A stretch of 64,000 nt of DNA, taken from NCBI RefSeq assembly GCF_033807715.1, contig NC_084590.1, positions 8,136,327 through 8,200,326 of the forward strand, given 5' to 3'. Numbering within the stretch: the first letter of the stretch is position 1; each line of letters begins with the position of its first letter. The notes under the pieces were generated by a model. The model made no database searches, had not been told where the DNA came from, and saw nothing but the letters and a program-made list of their open reading frames with translations. Positions 1-11,131 of the stretch are shown piece by piece. A program made the position numbers and the translations under genes. The DNA is from Cololabis saira (lineage: Eukaryota > Chordata > Actinopteri > Beloniformes > Belonidae).

Positions 1-362
1 AGCAAGAAAAAACGTGTCAACATACATTAAGACAATTAACTAAATATCTTATTTATCCTGCAAAAATGTAAATACCTAAACAATAGGCTTGGTTTTATCC
101 TCAAACCATATCACAGCTGCACCTTTTCACAAGGTGAAGCCATGCGCTTCAATCACTGATTTGCAAATTGGTAAGACACATGAAAAACATTAGTATTACT
201 CATTAACAGTAGGTGCATGGGAATACATCCACACTGATTCAGCTGCCATACCAGTGAAAGTGCAGCCCACAGTCTGATATTACACACCCCATGAGCTCGA
301 CATACCAGCAAAATAAATAAGTAAAAGAAAGCTGGCAAAAACAGAGGAGCCCCCTCTACACA
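1..362. other. No recognisable feature
   Basis: AT-rich sequence with no coding-like frame, no repeat unit and no recognisable transposon end. It is probably the flank of the composite element that follows. Confidence 0.4.
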
Positions 363-423
363 GTACCAGGCATAGGCGCCGAATTATGTTTTTGCCAGTG
401 GGTGCTGGATATCATGTAGTGTC

Positions 424-796
424 TGTGGCAGGGTGGAGAGGTTGATGGGACACGCGCACCTGTGTCCCATCAACCTGAGTGGCTGCCGCGGCTCCACCCT
501 GCCTGCCTTATAAGGCAGAGCTGGACAGCAGAAGGGGGGTCGGAGGAGTGTAGCACGGCGTGTGCTACGGGGGCCGACCGACAGGAAAAGAGGACACAGG
601 TTTAGTGCAGGAACCTTTTATTTTCTCCCTTCACCCAAGACACACGTGCTTCAGCTCCTTCATAGCAGACCCAGGGAGCCGAGACCCTTTCTGCTGTGCA
701 GCCATGCCTTATCAAGGCTGGCAGGGTGGAGAGGTTGATTGGGGCCACCTGTGCCCCAATCAACCTGAGTGGCTGCAGCTCCTCCACCCTGCCACA
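424..796. mobile_element. Solo LTR with palindromic ends
   Basis: The 373-bp unit begins TGTGGCAGGGTGGAG and ends with the exact complement, CTCCACCCTGCCACA, so it has canonical TG...CA termini. It is flanked by a perfect 5-bp duplication GTGTC (419-423 and 797-801). Each end is itself a near-perfect stem-loop (427-503 and 720-793) with AGGTTGAT-type inner arms. A TATA-like CCTTATAAGG lies near 507-516. No second LTR or internal region is present, so this looks like the product of LTR-LTR recombination. The retroelement family is not identified. Confidence 0.6.
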
Positions 797-1064
797 GTGT
801 CATTTCGCACGAGATTCAGCAATTAAGCAACGTAGATTCAACAGCGGTAACGGGCATGAACACCGCACGCACACACACACAAATAATAATCAATATCTAA
901 ACAAATTCGGATGTTCAACTGAGAAAATAATAATAATAATACATTTTATTTATATAGCGCTTTTCAGGGCACTCAAAGACGCTTTACATTAAAAGAAAAC
1001 ACATAATACAAATTACAATTACACAGGACAGTACATAAGGACACAACATGAGACAGGACATTAA

Positions 1065-2840
1065 TCACACATTAAAAGCTGCTCTGTAAAGGTGAGTTTT
1101 GAGATGGGATTTGAATGCTGGGAGGTCTGTACAGTCACGGATGTTTTTGGGGAGGGAGTTCCAGAGGGTGGGTGCAGCGATGGAGAAGGCCCTGTCGCCC
1201 CAGGTCCGGTGCTTGGTTCTGACTGGGAGGGATAGGAGGTTGGCGTCAGAGGAGCGGAGGCTGCGGGAGGGAGTGTAGCGGTGGAGCAGGTCGGTGAGGT
1301 AGCAGGGGGCCTGATTGTGGAGGGCTTTGTGGGTGAGGAGAAGGATTTTGTAGTGGATCCGTTGAGGGATGGGGAGCCAGTGGAGCTTCTGGAGGACTGG
1401 GGTGATGTGGTCTCTGGAGCGGGTGTGGGTGAGCAGGCGGGCGGCAGAGTTTTGAATGTATTGGAGTTTATTGAGGACCTTGGAAGTTGAGCCGTAGAGG
1501 ATGCTGTTGCAGTAGTCGAGTCTTGAGGTGATGAAGGCGTGGATCAAGGTTTCAGCGGTAGAGAAGGAGAGTGATGGACGGAGACGGGCAATATTTTTGA
1601 GGTGGAAGAAAGCAGTCCTTGTGATGTGGTTGACATGGTGTTGGAAGGAGAGGTTATTGTCCAGGATAACTCCGAGGTTGCGGATGTGAGTGGAGGGAGA
1701 CAGAATGGAGTTGTCCATGGTGAGGGTGAAGTTGTGAGCGGTTTTGGTGAGGGATTTTGGGCCGATGATGAGCATGTCCGATTTGTTGTAGTTGAGTTGG
1801 AGGAAGTTCGAGTGCATCCATGACTTGATTTCAGCGAGGCAGTTGGTCAGGGTAGAGTGGGTTTCAGAGGTGAGGGATTTGGTGGAGATGTACAGTTGCA
1901 CGTCGTCAGCGTAGCAGTGGAAGTGGAGGCGGTGGCGGCGGATGATGTTGCCAAGGGGGAGCATGTAGAGGATGAAGAGTAGAGGACCAAGCACCGAACC
2001 CTGGGGGACGCCTTGTGACAGAGGGGCAGTGGAGGAGGAGCAGTTGTTGATGCTGATGAATTGATGTCTGTTGGTGAGATAGGATTTTAACCAGGAGAGG
2101 GCGGATCCGGTGATGTAGAGAGATGATTCCAGGCGGGAAAGGAGGATGGTGTGGCTGATGGTGTCGAAGGCTGCTGTGAGGTCCAGGAGAAGGAGAATGC
2201 TGAGGTTGCCGGAGTCGGAGGAGAGAAGGAGATCATTGGTGACTTTGATGAGGGCTGTTTCGGTGCTGTGACGTGAGCGGAAACCAGATTGAAATGTTTC
2301 GAACAGATCATTGGAGGTGAGGTGGGTCTTGAGCTGAGTGGCAACGGCACGTTCCAGAATTTTTGACAGGAAAGGGAGGTTGGAAATGGGCCGGAAGTTG
2401 TTCATGGTGTCAGGGTTGAGTCCAGGTTTTTTGAGGATGGGGGTGACAGCTGCCAGTTTGAGGGTGTCCGGGACTGATCCAGAGCTGAAGGAGGAGTTGA
2501 CGATGTTGATGATGAGTGGGGAGATGGCTGGGAGACAGTTTTTTATAAATGTGGATGGGATGGGGTCCAGAGCACAGGAAGAGATTTTCATGCCCATCAT
2601 GACAATTAAAAGAGACGCTGAAGACATGGGAGAGAAGTGAGATAGGGACTGAGAGGTGGAGGGGGGGGGGGGAACAGGTGGGGAGGTGGAGGGGGTGGAG
2701 GAGGTGGTCAGGTTACTGTAGATGGTCTGGATTTTGGATTGAAAAAATGAGAGGAAGTCGTTGCACTTAGAGACTGTGACTGTCCAGGAATTCAGCAGCA
2801 GGTTTACAGTTAGCATCGTTGATGTGGAAGTTGAAGTCAC
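1065..2840 (-). pseudogene. L2 LINE reverse transcriptase region
   Basis: An open frame of about 590 codons encodes a LINE reverse transcriptase. Visible motifs in order are FRPISNLPFLSKILER, LLDLTAAFDTISH, the VPQGSVLGPLLF block, the catalytic YADDVQLYIS block, and the thumb and C-terminal motifs HWLPIPQRIHYK and WNSLPKNIR. The first 30 or so residues are shifted endonuclease sequence, so the frame is a fusion across a deletion. The role would be target-primed reverse transcription. Without an intact endonuclease in frame this copy is presumably inactive. Confidence 0.8.
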
Positions 2841-3625
2841 CCAGGAGGAGAACAGAGGGAGAGATGGAGCAGAGCTGGGTCAGAAAATCCGAGAGATCCG
2901 AGAGAAAGGAGGGGTTTGGTTTGGGGGGGCGATAAATGACGGCGGTGACAAGAGGAGTGGGGCCAGGTAGTTTGAAGGCAGCGTGCTCAAATGACGGAAT
3001 GACAGGAATGGGGATGGAGGTTGCTTTAATGTCCTTTCTGTATATTGCTGCAACACCGCCCCCCCCGCCCCTCAGCGCGAGCTTGTTCCATGTAGGTGCA
3101 GTTGGGGGGAGTGGCCTGATTTAGAGAGAAATAGTCCAGGGGTTTGTGCCAGGTTTCTGTTAGACAGAGGAAATCCAGATTATTGTCTGTTATAAATTCA
3201 TTCAGCAGCAGGCTTTTGTTGTTGAGTGAGCGGGTGTTGAACAGAGCCAGTTTCAGGTGGTGTTGCTTGGTGATTGGCTGAGAGGACTGAGGAAGTGGAC
3301 GGAGATTGGACAGATTCACATGCTGTTTGTTGTGATGACGTAACGAAGTTGCGGGACGGCAGGAGGACCAGAAGGAAGGAATGGAGTTTGGCGACGTGAA
3401 GTTGTATGAAAACATGCGGCCTGAGCGGCTGTGTGGAGGATGGTTTTGCCACAGTGGACCAGGTGTCGGACGCGGGTGGTGGGCCGCGGCGGAGTGGAGC
3501 GGCGGCATGGTCCCGGTGGAGAGCGGTAGTTGGAAGCTAACGCTAGCTAGCGTCGAGGAGCCGAGGGTCCGGGTGTAGAGGAGCGATGAGAACCCCAGGA
3601 ATATCCACGGGATTAGCCACAGCAT
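2841..3625 (-). pseudogene. L2 LINE endonuclease region, frameshifted
   Basis: The minus-strand frame 3625-3026 contains the apurinic-type endonuclease motifs LALFNTRSLNNKS and LCLTETWH. The domain continues in another frame at about 2950-2840 with VIYRPPKP and LLLGDFNFHIND, so at least one frameshift separates the halves. The first 100 residues or so look like GC-rich 5' sequence translated by chance. Confidence 0.65.
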
Positions 3626-4055
3626 GCTACATCCAGCAGGTAAGCTTGTTGAGGAGGAGGTGGTGGTGGCTGAGGACGGAAAACAGCGGTGACCAGTAAC
3701 GAGTAATGGCAGAGTAGCGAGCAGCTAGCTAGTTGCTTTAGCCGGTGGTTCAGAGCAAAACTTACTCACGAGGGCTCCAAGAGGAGCCCACAGCGGAGAG
3801 AAGACTCAGACAGTTGCGGTGTACACACGGTAGAAGTTAAAAGTTGTATCAAAACTTACCGGCAGAGGCCCAAATACTGGGCCTGCTGCGTTGGAAATGC
3901 TTCGGTAAGTTTGACGTGAGCGGGTGCCAGGGATACACAGACCACGGTTCTGCTGCGGTGTCAGGACCGGAGGTTCTGCTCGCGTCTGCGCTCAGCACGT
4001 AGGAGGCTATAGTTCTATAGTTCATAACCAAGATCATTCTTTCTTCCATCTTGAT

Positions 4056-5345
4056 CGTCTCTGTTCTATTCAATTCAATTCAATTCAATTTTATTTATAT
4101 AGCGTCTAATACAACAGAGTTGTCTCTAGACGCTTTACAGAGACCCATACCCAGAACATGACCCCCGAGCAGTTATTACATAAACAATGGCAGGTAAAAA
4201 CTCCCCTAGTGGGAGAAAAACCTTAAGCCAAACAGTGGCAAGGAAAAACTCCCCTTTAGGAGGGAAGAAACCTTGAGCAGGACCAGGCTCATAAGGGGGG
4301 ACCCTCCTGCCGAGGGCCAGACTGGTGGGTCAGGGACGGCAACAGCACAGCAGGCAGGTGGAAGCAGCAACGGGATGACCAGGGGTGGGGACCGCAGGCC
4401 GGCACGCAGCTCCCGAAGCTCCGGCCCAATCAGCAAGTCCCAGGTTGGGGTGCAGGGTCGGGGAAAGACTTGTGCTCCGTAATGCAAGCTACAAGCCACC
4501 CACGACCACCTGCAGGACAAAAGAGAGAAAAGGGAGGAGAAGGGGGGGCCAGCAACGAGATGACCAGGGGTGGGGACCGCAGGCCAGCACGCAGCTCCCG
4601 AAGCTCCGGCCCAATCAGCAAGTCCCAGGTTGGGGTGCAGGGTCAGGGAAAGACTTGTGCTCCGTAATGCAAGCTACAAGCCACCCACGACCACCTGCAG
4701 GACAAAAGAGAGAAAAGGGAGGAGAAGGGGGGGCCAGCAACGGGATGACCAGGGGTGGGGACCGCAGGCCAGCATGCAGCTCCCGAAGCTCCGGCCCAAT
4801 CAGCAAGTCCCAGTTTGGGGTGCAGGGTCAGGGAAAGACTTGTGCTCCGTAATGCAAGCTACAAGCCACCCACGACCACCTGCAGGTTCCGGTGTCCGGC
4901 AAAGGATGCTGCAACATGGACAAAAGAGAGAAAAGGGAGGAGAAGGGGGGGCCAGCACAAGAAACTACAGGAGCGACTCTGACACACTAAAGTTTACACT
5001 ACCTAGAGATTTACCAACACCAGCTAGAGGTTTACTAAACACTAACTATAGGCTTTACTAAACAGAAATGTTTTAAGTTTAGTTTTAAAGGTGGAGGTTG
5101 GTGTCAGCCTCCTTAACCCAGATTGGAAGTTGGTTCCATAGTAGTGGTGCCTGATAGCAGAACGCCCGCCCTCCAAATCTACATTTAGATACTCTAGGAA
5201 CTACGAGTAAACCTGCACTCTGAGAACGGAGAGCTCTGACAGGAACATAAGGCACTATCAGGTCTTGCAAATAATGCGGAGCTAAGCCGTTTTGGGCTTT
5301 ATACGCAAGTAATAAAATTTTAAATTGGATTCTGTTGTTCTACAA
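4056..5345 (-). mobile_element. Second L2-type LINE copy, 5'-truncated, with long 3' UTR
   Basis: The left end has repeated CAATT followed by TTTATTTATATAGCGTCTAA and an A-rich segment with AGGAAAAACTCCCCT motifs, a recurrent fish LINE 3' end. At the right, the minus-strand frame 5270-5085 encodes an RT C-terminus (RALRSQSAGLLVVPR, APLLWNQLP). Three tandem 185-bp units lie in the 3' UTR. The copy is truncated within the RT. Confidence 0.7.
4374..4957. repeat. 185-bp tandem repeat, three units
   Basis: The motif GATGACCAGGGGTGGGG recurs at 4374, 4559 and 4744, an exact period of 185 bp with only scattered substitutions. The last unit is interrupted by about 36 bp of extra sequence near 4886-4921. 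The array lies in the 3' UTR of the flanking LINE copy. Confidence 0.9.
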
Positions 5346-5640
5346 CAGTGGTCCTCATTCCTGGTCCTCGAGAGCCGCTGTCCTGCATGTTTTTGATGTT
5401 TCCCTGCAGTAAACACAGATGACTGTGTCACCAACGGCACCAACGGCAGCTGCCGCCGGCTTTCCCATTCATTGTGTATGTGCTGCTGCCGCGCAAGGGC
5501 GCAGGGCTTTGCGCCGAGGTCGGCGGCGCGCTAGAGGGCGCATACCGCCGGGTTGCCGCCGCGCAAACTCAGCAGCAGACCCTGCGCCCTTGCGCGGCAG
5601 CAGCACATACACAATGAATAGGAAAGCCAGCGGCAGCTAC
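5345..5640. repeat. hAT-type end fragment followed by a GC-rich foldback
   Basis: CAGTGGTCCTCATTCCTGG at about 5347 resembles the start of non-autonomous hAT elements in fish. It is followed by an inverted repeat: the arm at about 5461-5507 (containing CATTCATTGTGTATGTGC) is complemented almost exactly by 5579-5626. About 70 bp of GC-rich spacer lies between the arms. No matching right end of the hAT fragment was found. Confidence 0.6.
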
Positions 5641-5743
5641 CGCTGTGCGCCCTGTGTGAAAACCGCTTTAGCCAATCAGTGATTGTTGACATGGTGGCTC
5701 GCCTGCTCGAAGCACCCACGGTTCCGGCGCCTATGGTACCAGA

Positions 5744-6295
5744 CCATTTAGGATGCAGTGTCACAGCATGGCATCATTTAATCAAACATACCCGCTCTTG
5801 AAAGTGATGACCAGGCATGTGCCATTAAAGGAAACATAAATTTAGCACACTAATAACCAATACATATTTTTACAGACAAATGGAAAGCTTGAGAGAGAAT
5901 GTAGTAATTATGTTCCACTTGGTCCACTTTTCACCAGAACTTATCACCTGTACACTATATCATCTGGGTTCACCATCAGCAGCGCTATGACACATTTAAA
6001 CCCAATCAGAAGTGGACTGAAAAAGTGGTTCCATACATCAGACTTGCAACTTGACTCTTTGCAGCCTACCTTCTTTGTGACCTTGCAAGTCACAAACAAA
6101 TCCAACATGCCAACGATCAATACCCCGGCTAAAAAAAGCTCCCTTGTCTCCAGGTGAAGTCTGGATATGACATATGTGTGATCTAGATGCGCTCTCATTA
6201 ATCTAAATTAGTATTACTACCCGGTCCGAGAGCCTGACAAGCACAGCAGGAAAACAAGGTGTAGACACAGCCCTCGGGAAGTATAATTCAGAATC
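5744..6295. other. No recognisable feature
   Basis: No coding-like frame, tandem repeat or transposon terminus is evident. Confidence 0.4.
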
Positions 6296-6725
6296 AAAGC
6301 ATCGATGTTCATTGCTATGCTGATGATAATCAGCTGTATTTGTCTATGAAGAAGAAACAACGGTTAGCTAAACTTCAGGCATGTCTCAGACACATCAAGG
6401 ACTGGATGTCCACACATTTTTTGCTTCTCAATTCCGATAAAACCTAGGTCATTATTTTTGGTCCCAAACATCTTAGGAAGGGATTAGATGTTGTTGTGAT
6501 GGCCTCCAGTGCAACTGTGCGAAACCTTGGAGTTATTTCAATCAGGATGTGTGGTTTAAACAGCATATCAATCAGGTTTGTAAGACAGCATTTTTGCATC
6601 TCCTTAATACCACAAAGATTAGGAACATCCTCTCGCAGAGTGATGCGGAAAAACTAATTCAGGTGTTTATATCTTCTAGGCTAAATTACTGGTATATGTT
6701 ATTAGCAGGATTTTTGCAAGACTCT
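6296..6725 (+). mobile_element. L2/Rex-like LINE fragment (RT palm and thumb)
   Basis: Plus-strand translation gives YADDNQLYLS followed by HIKDWMSTHFLLLNSDKT, an in-frame stop, then VIIFGPK and VRNLGVIS. These are successive motifs of an L2-like reverse transcriptase. Stops and shifts show a decayed fragment. It ends where a 22-bp minisatellite begins. Confidence 0.75.
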
Positions 6726-6747
6726 AGATGGCGACTTTGAAAACACC

Positions 6748-6857
6748 AGATGGAGACTCCAGAGATTCCAGATGGAGACTCCAGAGATTCCAGATGGAGA
6801 CTCCAGAGATTCCAGATGGAGACTCCAGAGACACCCAGTGGAGACTTTGGAGAGGTG
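6748..6857. repeat. 22-bp minisatellite, about five units
   Basis: AGATGGAGACTCC recurs at 6748, 6770, 6792 and 6814, an exact 22-bp period, with a diverged unit after that. Confidence 0.9.
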
Positions 6858-7012
6858 TGACTTGGCTGGTCCAGAAACAACTTGGTGTCCTCCTGGAAGA
6901 TCTGGAGGAGTTGGATGGAGAGAGGGAGGTCTGGATATCTCTGATAAGACCGCTCCCCCAATGAACCTGAACCTTGATAAGAAGAAGATGATGAATGGAT
7001 GGATGAATTATT
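6858..7012 (+). mobile_element. RTE-like LINE 3' end
   Basis: The sequence encodes EELDGEREVWISLIRPLP followed by GATAAGAAGAAGATGATGA and a GGAT-rich tail. This is the usual C-terminus and tail of a fish LINE whose RT fragments also occur at 18570-19235 and, inverted, at 19483-20165. Confidence 0.65.
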
Positions 7013-7074
7013 CACTGTCGTTTAACTCAGAAGAATGTATGGGCACATTTATGCTTTGGTGTGTTACAGACATT

Positions 7075-7645
7075 GAGAATGACAGACAGAGTTACAGACA
7101 GACAGAGTGACAGACAGACGGACAGTTACAGACAGACAGAGTTACAGACAGACAGACAGACAGACAGAGTTACAGACATGCAGAGTTACAGACAGAGTTA
7201 CAGATAGACGGACAGAGTTACAGACAGAGTGACAGACAGGGTTACAGACAGACAGAGTGACAGAGTTACGGACAGACAGAGTTACAGACGGACAGAGTTA
7301 CAGAAATGCAGAGTTACAAATAGATAGAGTCACAGACATGCAGAGTAACAGACATGCAGACAGACAGACATGCAGAGTAACAGACATGCAGACAGACAGA
7401 CATGCAGAGTAACAGACATGCAGACAGACAGACATGCAGAGTGACAGACATGCAGACAGACAGACATGCAGAGTGACAGACATGCAGACAGACAGACATG
7501 CAGACAGACAGACATGCAGAGTGACAGACATGCAGACAGACAGACATGCTGACAGACAGACATGCAGACAGACAGACATGCAGACAGACAGACATGCAGA
7601 GTTACAGACATGCAGACAGAGTGACAGACAGACAGACGGAGGGAG
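7075..7645. repeat. CAGA-rich minisatellite with 32-bp higher-order unit
   Basis: The first part is an irregular mix of CAGACAGA and GAGTTACAGA. From about 7330 it becomes a regular array of roughly 32-bp units alternating CAGACAGACATGCAGAGT and a shorter CAGACATG block. The 93-residue Cys/Ser/Val/Leu frames on the minus strand are translations of this array, not genes. Confidence 0.9.
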
Positions 7646-8079
7646 GGATGGAGGGAGGTGTGTTGCAGCTCAGAGGTCGTAGATCAGCGTTCAGATGGAG
7701 TCAACAGTCATGTGTTTCTGTGTCTGGTTCTCAGTTCTCTGTCCTCTGAAGTGATTTTTGGTTAATGGTTGATCGCCTGCAGTCTCTGAGAGATGCATGA
7801 ACACGTCGGCTGTTAATCATCATTACAGCAATGAATCTTTTACAGATCTGATCAACCTGAATCCCCATGACAGGACCTTCATGTTATTTTATAAAGACGT
7901 GCACCATGGTTGATGTGTGTTATTGATGAGTTGACTCTGATGATGATAACGTGCACGTATGCCAGCAAGTGTTACTGACTGGAGGTGTAGATGAATATAT
8001 TTCTGTCCTGATTAAATCTTTCCATATGTCTTTGTTGGACAAGAACCTCCCACTGTAGCATCCCCCCAAAAGCTCTTGC

Positions 8080-8452
8080 ATGGCTGGTCCTTATACACAA
8101 TATACAAATATTTTTTCAATTTAAATATTTTACCTTTTGCAATAATATTTGCCATGTATTTGATTATCATTTGATTTAAATATATACTATCTCTACTGTC
8201 CTTACTTTTGCTTTATTCAACTTGTGCTTTATTATTTTACTTCTTTATTCATCATTTTATTTGTTATTTAAGCGTACTTTTAAATTAAATCTACTGCCCT
8301 TACTTTTTAACAACTTGTGCTTTTTATTATTTTACCTATTTTCTTATTTTATTTGTTATTTACTGTTTAATTGTGTCTTGCCACTTTTAATGTTGATGTA
8401 AAGCACTTTGAATTACCTTGAATACAAATAAACTTGCCTTGCCTTGCCTATT
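8080..8452 (+). mobile_element. L2-like LINE 3' end
   Basis: The segment ends GTAAAGCACTTTGAATTACC and then repeated CTTGCCTTGCC, a common fish L2-type 3' terminus. Upstream is an AT-rich 3' UTR with an imperfect internal duplication (about 8197-8272 and 8291-8367). There is no coding sequence. Confidence 0.65.
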
Positions 8453-8799
8453 GAGATTAAATATTAACATAAAATATTCTTGCAGATTTGGAATAAAATT
8501 AACTTGAATTATTATTCAATTCAGTTAATTTCTTCATTATTGTTCAGTTTTTTTATCTTTTCTTTTTTATGAGTTTTTCTTCCTAGTTTGAGGGCCATCA
8601 TCAGTTTAATAAGAGCTCTGATGTAATAATTTAGTGGCGTATTTGGTTAAAAACAAAAAACGTAATGATTAAAGATAACATTCATGTAAAATTCCACATG
8701 CGTGTTTTCACGCACTCCCCTCCCCCGTCAGTGAAGCCCCCAGCAGGACATCGACCAGCAACAAACAAGTCTGAATGGACTGTGACAAGGTGTCACCCC

Positions 8800-8885
8800 T
8801 CCCTCACACACTCTCTCTCCTTCTCTCCCTCTCTCTCCCTCTCTCACACACACACACACTCACACACTCACACACACACCTCTGT
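8800..8885. repeat. TC/CA microsatellite
   Basis: Runs of CTCTCTCC and then CACACA give a compound dinucleotide repeat. Confidence 0.85.
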
Positions 8886-9088
8886 CCTGACTCTTCCGGG
8901 AACACTAATAGGCTCCATGCAGAGTAATGTGACCAGTGGAGTCCTGAAGCTGCTCCGTCCAGCTGCTCGCTCAGTCCTGACATCTTTCCCTGGACTCTGT
9001 TGGATTCCTAACCCGTCCTCCCAGGCAGAACCCAGAGCCGCACTGAGGTGAACAGGTCCGAGGGCCTCGCTTCAGTCCTGCAGTCCAG
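8885..9088 (+). other. kcnj13: Candidate non-coding first exon of kcnj13
   Basis: A GC-balanced stretch free of repeats ends CAGTCCAG directly before a strong donor GTGAGT at 9089. The coding exon of kcnj13 begins with a good acceptor at 15298-15299, so at least one upstream untranslated exon must exist. This is the best donor I see upstream on that strand, but nothing else supports the choice. Confidence 0.2.
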
Positions 9089-10674
9089 GTGAGTCCAAAC
9101 TCCAGGTTCTGAAGAGGTGCTGATACCTGATAAGAGAGAGTCAGCGCTGATCTGATCATCCTGCAGAATCTAATCTGGAACACAGTTCCAGAAATCACGT
9201 CAGCTGAGGGAAACCTACTGGTTTTGAGGGTCTGACATGATTCCTTTGTCCTTTTAAATCACCGAATTTTGCTTAATAGTTAGTAGTGCTCTTCTAATCC
9301 TATGATTGTCTGTTTTTGTGTAAAAACTTCATAAAAATCATTTGATGGGAGCAGGTTACAGAATCAGACAAATACAAACTTGGATCAACGACGAAGTATC
9401 CTGACAAATGTCGGGAATATTTTCCACTTGTGAATCATTTTTCTGCAGAATGTTGAACTCCAGGTAGTTAATACATTGTTTTCAACCCTTTCCTGACAGA
9501 TGTGCAACAGCAGTTACTCCTCTAAGACCATTGCTGATGTCTTTCCCTCTTGGCATTGTGTTAACACGGCCCAACGCTCCAGACAAGTGTTCTGATCTGT
9601 TTTCTAGACATCTGCACACCTGCTGATGATCAGTCCATCAATGACACGACCATCAGCTCCTGGCTGAGTCTTAACCTCTTAAATGTTATGGAGGCAGTGA
9701 GGAGGTACTTAGGGTTGCCGTTAGTCACCATTAGTTCAGGGTTGTTTGAGGTTGTATTTGATGATTTTAATTGTTTTCACACACACGTTGAAGAGGCGGC
9801 GATGTTTAAAACATGGCTCTTAAATGCTTAAATGAATCAGTAAAGCAAGCGAGGACATTTCAGCCGATGTTTGGGACGTGTTTTCACTTTAATGGAGGTG
9901 AAGTTGAGCAGCTGCTGACTGAACATTACATAAACCTCCGTGTACCCCCCAACCTCGCAGCAACACGCTCTTCCTCCGACCTGCTCTCTTTTATGTAAGC
10001 AGAGAGGTCGGGATGGAAAGTTTAACGTTCCAGGTCCTTACGGCGGTTCAGAGCACAGGGCCGATCCTGCGGAGGGAGCGGGGGGGTTGGGATGGGACTG
10101 TTTGTTATCTCAGGGACTTTATACTGAAACCTTTCTTCATGAAACTGGAACATGCTTCAGCCACACGTCCAGAAAACCTCAGAAAAAGACTTTTCTCATA
10201 ATGAACTGACAACTCGAGCAGGAAAAGGTACCTGAGTGAACTTTGTGAAGGCCTGGCTGTTTGGGAGCCGGTTGAGCAGAAAGAGCAGGATGTGGGGCGG
10301 GTTACGGCCGCTGAGTTATCTCACTCTAGGACCAGTCGGAGGCCAACATTTGTCAGGTTTTAATTGAAATGACCTACTTTCTTAAATGATCCATTTGTTG
10401 AGACAAATGGATGAGACACTGAAGCGTCTTCAGGTTTATGTTGTCTCCGTCCCCGTCCTCACACGTGGACAAACCCCACAAGATGGCTTTGGAAACTGTT
10501 ATTTCCACAAGTTTGTGATGATTTACAAGTCAAGTTATTTTGGACACCAATGCAGCTTCAAAGGTTAACATGGGAAGAGTTGAACAACAAACCGCAGTCC
10601 AAAACCAGAAACACAAAACCAGAAACACAGAACCAGTAAAAATTTAATATTTGATCTTAAAAGCTGCAACAGAA
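9089..10674. other. No recognisable feature
   Basis: Unique-looking sequence without coding character. Short open frames here have no recognisable similarity. Confidence 0.35.
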
Positions 10675-10975
10675 ACACGATGGATGGATGGACGGATGGA
10701 TGGGTGGATGGATGGATGATTGGATGGAGGGTAAATAAATTAATGGCAGATAAGTAGATAAATGGATGGATTGATGGATGGATGGAGGAGGGAATGAGAA
10801 GATGGATGGATGGATAAATGGATGGGTGGATGGATAGATAGATTGATTGATGGATGGATGGATGATCGACAAGTGGATGTTTGTATGAGTGGATGGACGG
10901 ATGGATGGATGACAGACAGACGGACGGACGGACGGACGGACGGACGGACGGACGGACGGATGGATGGATGGCTGG
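10675..10975. repeat. GGAT/GGAC tetranucleotide repeat
   Basis: Irregular GGAT units occupy 10680-10910, then a pure GGAC tract near 10918-10960 and GGAT again. All overlapping frames rich in His-Pro-Ser or Trp-Met-Asp are artefacts. Confidence 0.9.
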
Positions 10976-11131
10976 ATGTTTCAACAAACGTCTCGTACAG
11001 CTCCAGTCCACATGACCACATGACCAGGAACAATCCAGAGGAATACTAAGTTGCACCGCGTGTCAGTCCCAGCCTGGCTAGCAGGATTTATTCAGCCACG
11101 TGTGATCCTTCCTCCAGAGAACAATCCGCTT

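Larger units (their letters stand above)
942..3640 (-). mobile_element. L2-type LINE, near full length but internally deleted
   Basis: The minus strand carries an endonuclease segment (about 3625-2840) followed by a reverse transcriptase (2750-1065). It ends in a tail with TTTATTTATATAGCG-type sequence and short AAT repeats at 928-995, a common fish L2 3' end. The endonuclease ends in a LLLGDFN motif and then runs almost directly into the RT N-terminus, so the spacer normally between them is missing. The right (5') boundary is uncertain and may reach about 4055. Confidence 0.8.
363..5743. mobile_element. hAT-like composite DNA element with 8-bp target duplication
   Basis: The left end reads GTACCAGG followed by CATAGGCGCCG. 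The right end reads CGGCGCCTATG followed by GTACCAGA. This gives an 11-bp terminal inverted repeat flanked by an 8-bp duplication matching at 7 of 8 positions, the hAT pattern. Inside both ends a second conserved block reads GTGGGTGCT. The interior is not hAT coding sequence: it carries a solo LTR, two L2-type LINE copies and a foldback segment. I infer a short non-autonomous element enlarged by later insertions. Two unrelated ends of one family could mimic this, but the shared target duplication argues against it. Confidence 0.55.

Noticed and set aside
1281..2970. Plus-strand frames of 69-100 codons
   Set aside because: These are antisense shadows of the L2 LINE endonuclease and reverse transcriptase.
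4374..4957. Regular repeats considered as a CRISPR array
   Set aside because: The units are directly tandem without unique spacers, and the sequence is animal genomic DNA.
7298..7682. Overlapping Cys/Ser/Val/Leu-rich frames of 82-93 codons on both strands
   Set aside because: All frames are open because of the repeat; there is no gene context.
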